Assembly (NCBI RefSeq): GCF_003443875.1
Contig: NZ_CP027482.1
Coordinates: 62,001-126,000, forward strand
Source: Aeromicrobium sp. A1-2
Lineage (GTDB): Bacteria > Actinomycetota > Actinomycetes > Propionibacteriales > Nocardioidaceae
Direction: 5' to 3'
DNA length: 64,000 bases
Part shown: positions 61,774-64,000 of the stretch, in pieces
Layout of the letters: every line of letters starts with the position of its first letter
Numbering within the stretch: position 1 is the stretch's first letter
The notes under the pieces: generated by a model
Told to the model about the DNA's origin: nothing
Seen by the model: the letters and a program-made list of their open reading frames with translations, nothing else
Databases searched by the model: none
Program-made: the position numbers and the translations under genes

Positions 61774-63237
61774 TCAGGCCGCCCGTTCCCACGCGAAGTC
61801 GGGCGCGTTGATCTTGCGGGTCTCCCACCAGTACTGGAAGGTGAACTTGGGCCAGATCGTGCGGTTCTTGCCCTGGCTGTCGAGGTACCACGACGTGCAC
61901 CCACCCTGCGTCCAGATGCCCTTCTCGACGAGCTTTTGGATCTCGACGTTGAAGGCGGTCTGGGCCTCCTTGGTGGGCTCGGCGGCGACCGCGCCGCGGC
62001 GATCCATCTCGTCGAGCATCAAGATGATGAACTTGGTCTGCTGCTCGATCATGAAGACCACCGAGTTGTGGCCGAGAGCTGTGTTGGGGCCGAGCATGAA
62101 GTACAGGTTCGGGAAGCCGTTGATCGTCATGCCCATGTACGTCTCGACGCCGTTGTCGCGGAACTGCGTCGCGAGGTCGACGCCGTCCTTGCCCTTGATG
62201 TCGAGGTAGTCGAAGGCATCGATGACGTGGAAGCCCGTGCCGTAGATGATCACGTCGGCCTCGTGCTTGACGCCGTTGCTGTCGATCACACCGTCGCTCA
62301 GGATCTCCCGGACGCCGTCGGTGTTGAGCTCGACGTTGTCCCGCATGAACGTCGGGTAGTACGTGTTGGACTGCAGGACGCGCTTGCAGCCCAGCCGGTA
62401 GTCCGGCGTCAGCTTGGCCCGCAGCTCGGGGTCCGGGATCGAGGTGGCGAGGTAGCGCTTGACGATCTTCTCGGCGAACGGCAGCACGTTGAGGTGGCCG
62501 TTGAACGCGATCGCGCGAGCCTCGAGCGTCCAGTAGAGGGCGTTGCGGTACGCCCGCTGCGCTCCCGGGATCGTCCCGAAGGCCTTCTTGCGCCACTCGG
62601 GCGTCGGCTTGTCCTTCTTGGGCAGCACCCAGGCCGGTGTGCGCTGGAAGACCGTGAGCTGGTCGACCTCCTGCGCGATGATCGGGACGAACTGGATCGC
62701 GCTGGCGCCCGTGCCGATCACGACGACCTTCTTGCCCTTGAGGTCGACAGAGTGGTCCCACTCGGCGGAGTGGAACCTGGGTCCCTCGAAGGAGTCCGCG
62801 CCGGCAATCTCCGGGACATTGGGGATGTGGAGCCCGCCGACGCCCGCGACGATCACCCGCGCCTGGTAGTCCTCACCGTTCGTGCGGATGGTCCACAGCT
62901 TCTGGTCCTCGTCCCACGTCGCGCCCGTGACCTCGACGCCGAAGCTGATGTAGGGGCGGATGCCCTGCTCGTCGGCAACCTTGCGCATGTACGACCAGAT
63001 CTCCTCCTGGCCGGAGAAGCTCTTGCTCCAGTCGGTGTTGAGCTCGTACGAGAACGAGTACATGTGGCTGGGGACGTCGCACTCGCAGCCGGGGTAGGTG
63101 TTGTCGCGCCACGTGCCGCCGACGTCGTGGGCCTTCTCGAGGACGACGAAGTCCTCACGCCCGGCCTTGCGGAGCTTCATGGCGGCGCCCATGCCGGAGA
63201 AGCCGGTGCCGATGATGACGATGTCCTTTTTGATCAC
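61774..63237 (-). CDS. Flavin-containing monooxygenase, Baeyer-Villiger type
   Basis: 487 residues. First Rossmann motif IVIIGTGFSGMGAAMKLRKA at the N-terminus, DVGGTWRDNTYPGCECDVPS, the Baeyer-Villiger fingerprint FEGPRFHSAEWDHS (about residues 149-162), second Rossmann motif VVVIGTGASAIQFVPIIAQE and IIYGTGFHVIDAFDYL. Such enzymes insert oxygen next to ketones with NADPH and FAD. It is divergent from a TetR regulator, with a perfect palindrome between them, and co-transcribed with the P450. Confidence 0.95.
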   Translation of the reverse strand: MIKKDIVIIGTGFSGMGAAMKLRKAGREDFVVLEKAHDVGGTWRDNTYPGCECDVPSHMYSFSYELNTDWSKSFSGQEEIWSYMRKVADEQGIRPYISFGVEVTGATWDEDQKLWTIRTNGEDYQARVIVAGVGGLHIPNVPEIAGADSFEGPRFHSAEWDHSVDLKGKKVVVIGTGASAIQFVPIIAQEVDQLTVFQRTPAWVLPKKDKPTPEWRKKAFGTIPGAQRAYRNALYWTLEARAIAFNGHLNVLPFAEKIVKRYLATSIPDPELRAKLTPDYRLGCKRVLQSNTYYPTFMRDNVELNTDGVREILSDGVIDSNGVKHEADVIIYGTGFHVIDAFDYLDIKGKDGVDLATQFRDNGVETYMGMTINGFPNLYFMLGPNTALGHNSVVFMIEQQTKFIILMLDEMDRRGAVAAEPTKEAQTAFNVEIQKLVEKGIWTQGGCTSWYLDSQGKNRTIWPKFTFQYWWETRKINAPDFAWERAA

Positions 63238-63240
63238 CTT

Positions 63241-63261
63241 TCAGATACTATCGGTATCTGA
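63241..63261. promoter_or_regulatory. Operator of the divergent TetR regulator / monooxygenase pair
   Basis: TCAGATAC-TATCG-GTATCTGA is a perfect 8-bp-arm inverted repeat. It begins four bases before the monooxygenase start on the - strand and lies about 55 bases before the regulator start. Position and symmetry fit the binding site of the adjacent TetR protein. Confidence 0.82.
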
Positions 63262-63315
63262 GCATGATGCAAGACTGTTTCGGACCAAGTGGTCCGACGG
63301 GCGAGGGAGTGGCGA

Positions 63316-63924
63316 GTGACGGTGGACGGCGTGCGGATCAGCAGGGCGGAGCGTCAGGCGCAGACGCGCGAGAGCCTGATTGCTGTCGCCCGGGAGATGT
63401 TCTTGTCGGATGGCTACGCAGCGACCTCGCTGGACAAGGTCGCGGTGCGCGCCGGCTTCTCCAAGGGCGCGGTCTACTCCAACTTCGCCGGCAAGGAACA
63501 GCTCTGCATGGCGGTGCTCGACAGCATTCACGAGGAGCAGATCGAAGGCGTCGTCATGGCGTTCACCGCCGACACCGATCTCGACGGGCGGATCGAGGCC
63601 TTCGCGGCCTGGGCCAGAGAAGGCCTGGGCCAGCCGCGCTGGACGGCCCTCGAGGTGGAATTCGGCGCGATCGCGCGGCAGAGCCCCTACGTCGCGACCG
63701 AGCTGGTCAAGCGGCACCGCGAGATCCGCGCGGCGATCGCCGACCTCGTCCGCCAGGTGACGGCGGAGGCCGGTCTGGGTGACTCGGTCGACGCTGACCA
63801 CGCCGCGACGGCACTGCTGAGCCTGGGCATCGGTCTGGGGACGCTACGGTCGCTGGACAGCACGATCGACGTCGGAGTGTTCGCCGACACGATGCGCGCG
63901 CTCCTCAAGAGCTCGACCGGCTGA
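63316..63924 (+). CDS. TetR family transcriptional regulator
   Basis: 202 residues. The DNA-binding domain is RAERQAQTRESLIAVAREMF, LSDGYAATSLDKVAVRAGFS, KGAVYSNFAGKEQLCMAVLD; the C-terminal ligand domain is helical (LDGRIEAFAAWAREGLGQPR, IGLGTLRSLDSTIDVGVFAD). GTG 63316 with GAGGGAG upstream gives the usual short arm; in-frame GTGs further upstream lack this. It is divergent from the Baeyer-Villiger monooxygenase/P450 operon, which it most likely represses until a substrate-like ligand is present. Confidence 0.93.
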   Translation: MTVDGVRISRAERQAQTRESLIAVAREMFLSDGYAATSLDKVAVRAGFSKGAVYSNFAGKEQLCMAVLDSIHEEQIEGVVMAFTADTDLDGRIEAFAAWAREGLGQPRWTALEVEFGAIARQSPYVATELVKRHREIRAAIADLVRQVTAEAGLGDSVDADHAATALLSLGIGLGTLRSLDSTIDVGVFADTMRALLKSSTG

Positions 63925-63955
63925 CCAGAGGCCGGCGGCCGAGCGGTGGCGTGAC

Positions 63956-64000
63956 TCAGTAGCCGCCGTTGGCCTTGAAGCGGTCGTACGAGGCCTGGAT
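63956..64000 (-). CDS. C-terminal end of an unidentified gene (runs off the right edge)
   Basis: Only 14 codons and the TGA (63956-63958) are visible, reading IQASYDRFKANGGY. Too short to assign. The frame and codon use look coding, and the gene converges on the TetR gene, ending about 30 bases from it. Confidence 0.5.
   Translation of the reverse strand: MQASYDRFKANGGY

Noticed and set aside
61723-63261. 512-codon + strand frame opposite the Baeyer-Villiger monooxygenase
   Set aside because: Leu/Val/Asp/Arg-rich shadow translation, crossing the TetR operator; no recognisable domain.
1-64000. tRNA or rRNA genes
   Set aside because: I looked in the gaps between genes, including around the integrated element, and saw no convincing cloverleaf or rRNA sequence.

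Overview
The window is a very GC-rich, densely packed actinobacterial chromosome segment. Gene style, GTG starts, 4-base stop/start overlaps and the gene families present suggest a nocardioform actinomycete, plausibly Nocardioidaceae such as Aeromicrobium. That placement is inference; no rRNA or other marker is present.

About 1.7-34.3 kb is an almost complete aerobic cobalamin (B12) locus, organised by four cobalamin riboswitches that can be read in the sequence. (A) + strand from 1.75 kb: riboswitch, two secreted membrane-anchored proteins (a small beta-domain protein and an alpha/alpha-toroid repeat protein), an ECF transporter (T, fused A-A', S), an ABM-domain membrane protein, cobQ and cobK. 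(B) - strand from 16.6 kb: riboswitch, cobalt transporter cbiMNQO, cobT, cobS. (C) - strand from 23.4 kb: riboswitch, ChlI/ChlD-type chelatase, cobO, a cobB-cobC fusion, cobA and a histidine phosphatase. (D) + strand from 29.8 kb: riboswitch, cobN, cobF. Between these lie cobL-cobM (+), the run fhuF-like/hypothetical/cobG/cobH/cobI/cobJ (-), and the pair cobD (-)/cobU (+). Together they cover corrin ring synthesis from uroporphyrinogen III, cobalt uptake and insertion, adenosylation, amidation, aminopropanol attachment and nucleotide loop assembly. DMB synthesis (bluB) is not in the window.

From 24.59 to 36.10 kb seven genes (cobL, cobJ, cobG, fhuF-like, cobN, lipoate-ligase-like, DUF222-HNH) are broken by thirteen apparent single-base losses, nearly all in G/C runs. 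Adding one base per site restores full-length family proteins with lengths divisible by three, so I read these as consensus errors and annotate the genes as intact in intent.

34.3-37.2 kb holds a methyltransferase, a lipoate-ligase-like protein and an SOS-box-controlled DUF222/HNH gene. 37.2-41.1 kb is a small integrated element of lower GC: large serine recombinase, HUH-type Rep, a small companion ORF, a non-coding palindromic region, and VOC and ABM cargo genes. 41.1-64 kb is mixed chromosomal content: LigD polymerase domain, an SCO6745-like protein, an MDR oxidoreductase, HrpB helicase, a secreted SGNH esterase, a MacAB-like efflux operon with two adaptors and a duplicated-domain lipoprotein, a MerR/aldo-keto reductase pair, DUF2461, a DUF559-like nuclease gene bracketed by related hairpin repeats, a quinone oxidoreductase, a DUF3516 helicase, and a P450 / Baeyer-Villiger monooxygenase pair divergent from a TetR regulator. 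An acyl-CoA oxidase runs off the left edge, and the last codons of an unidentified gene lie at the right edge.

The most interesting signals are (1) the riboswitch-controlled pair of surface proteins whose folds resemble the two halves of animal intrinsic factor/transcobalamin, in one operon with an ECF transporter; (2) a short CobG without the C-terminal Fe-S cysteines, close to an FhuF-like Fe-S protein; (3) a CobB-CobC fusion whose linker is a perfect 51-bp tandem repeat; and (4) a minimal integrase plus rolling-circle Rep element.
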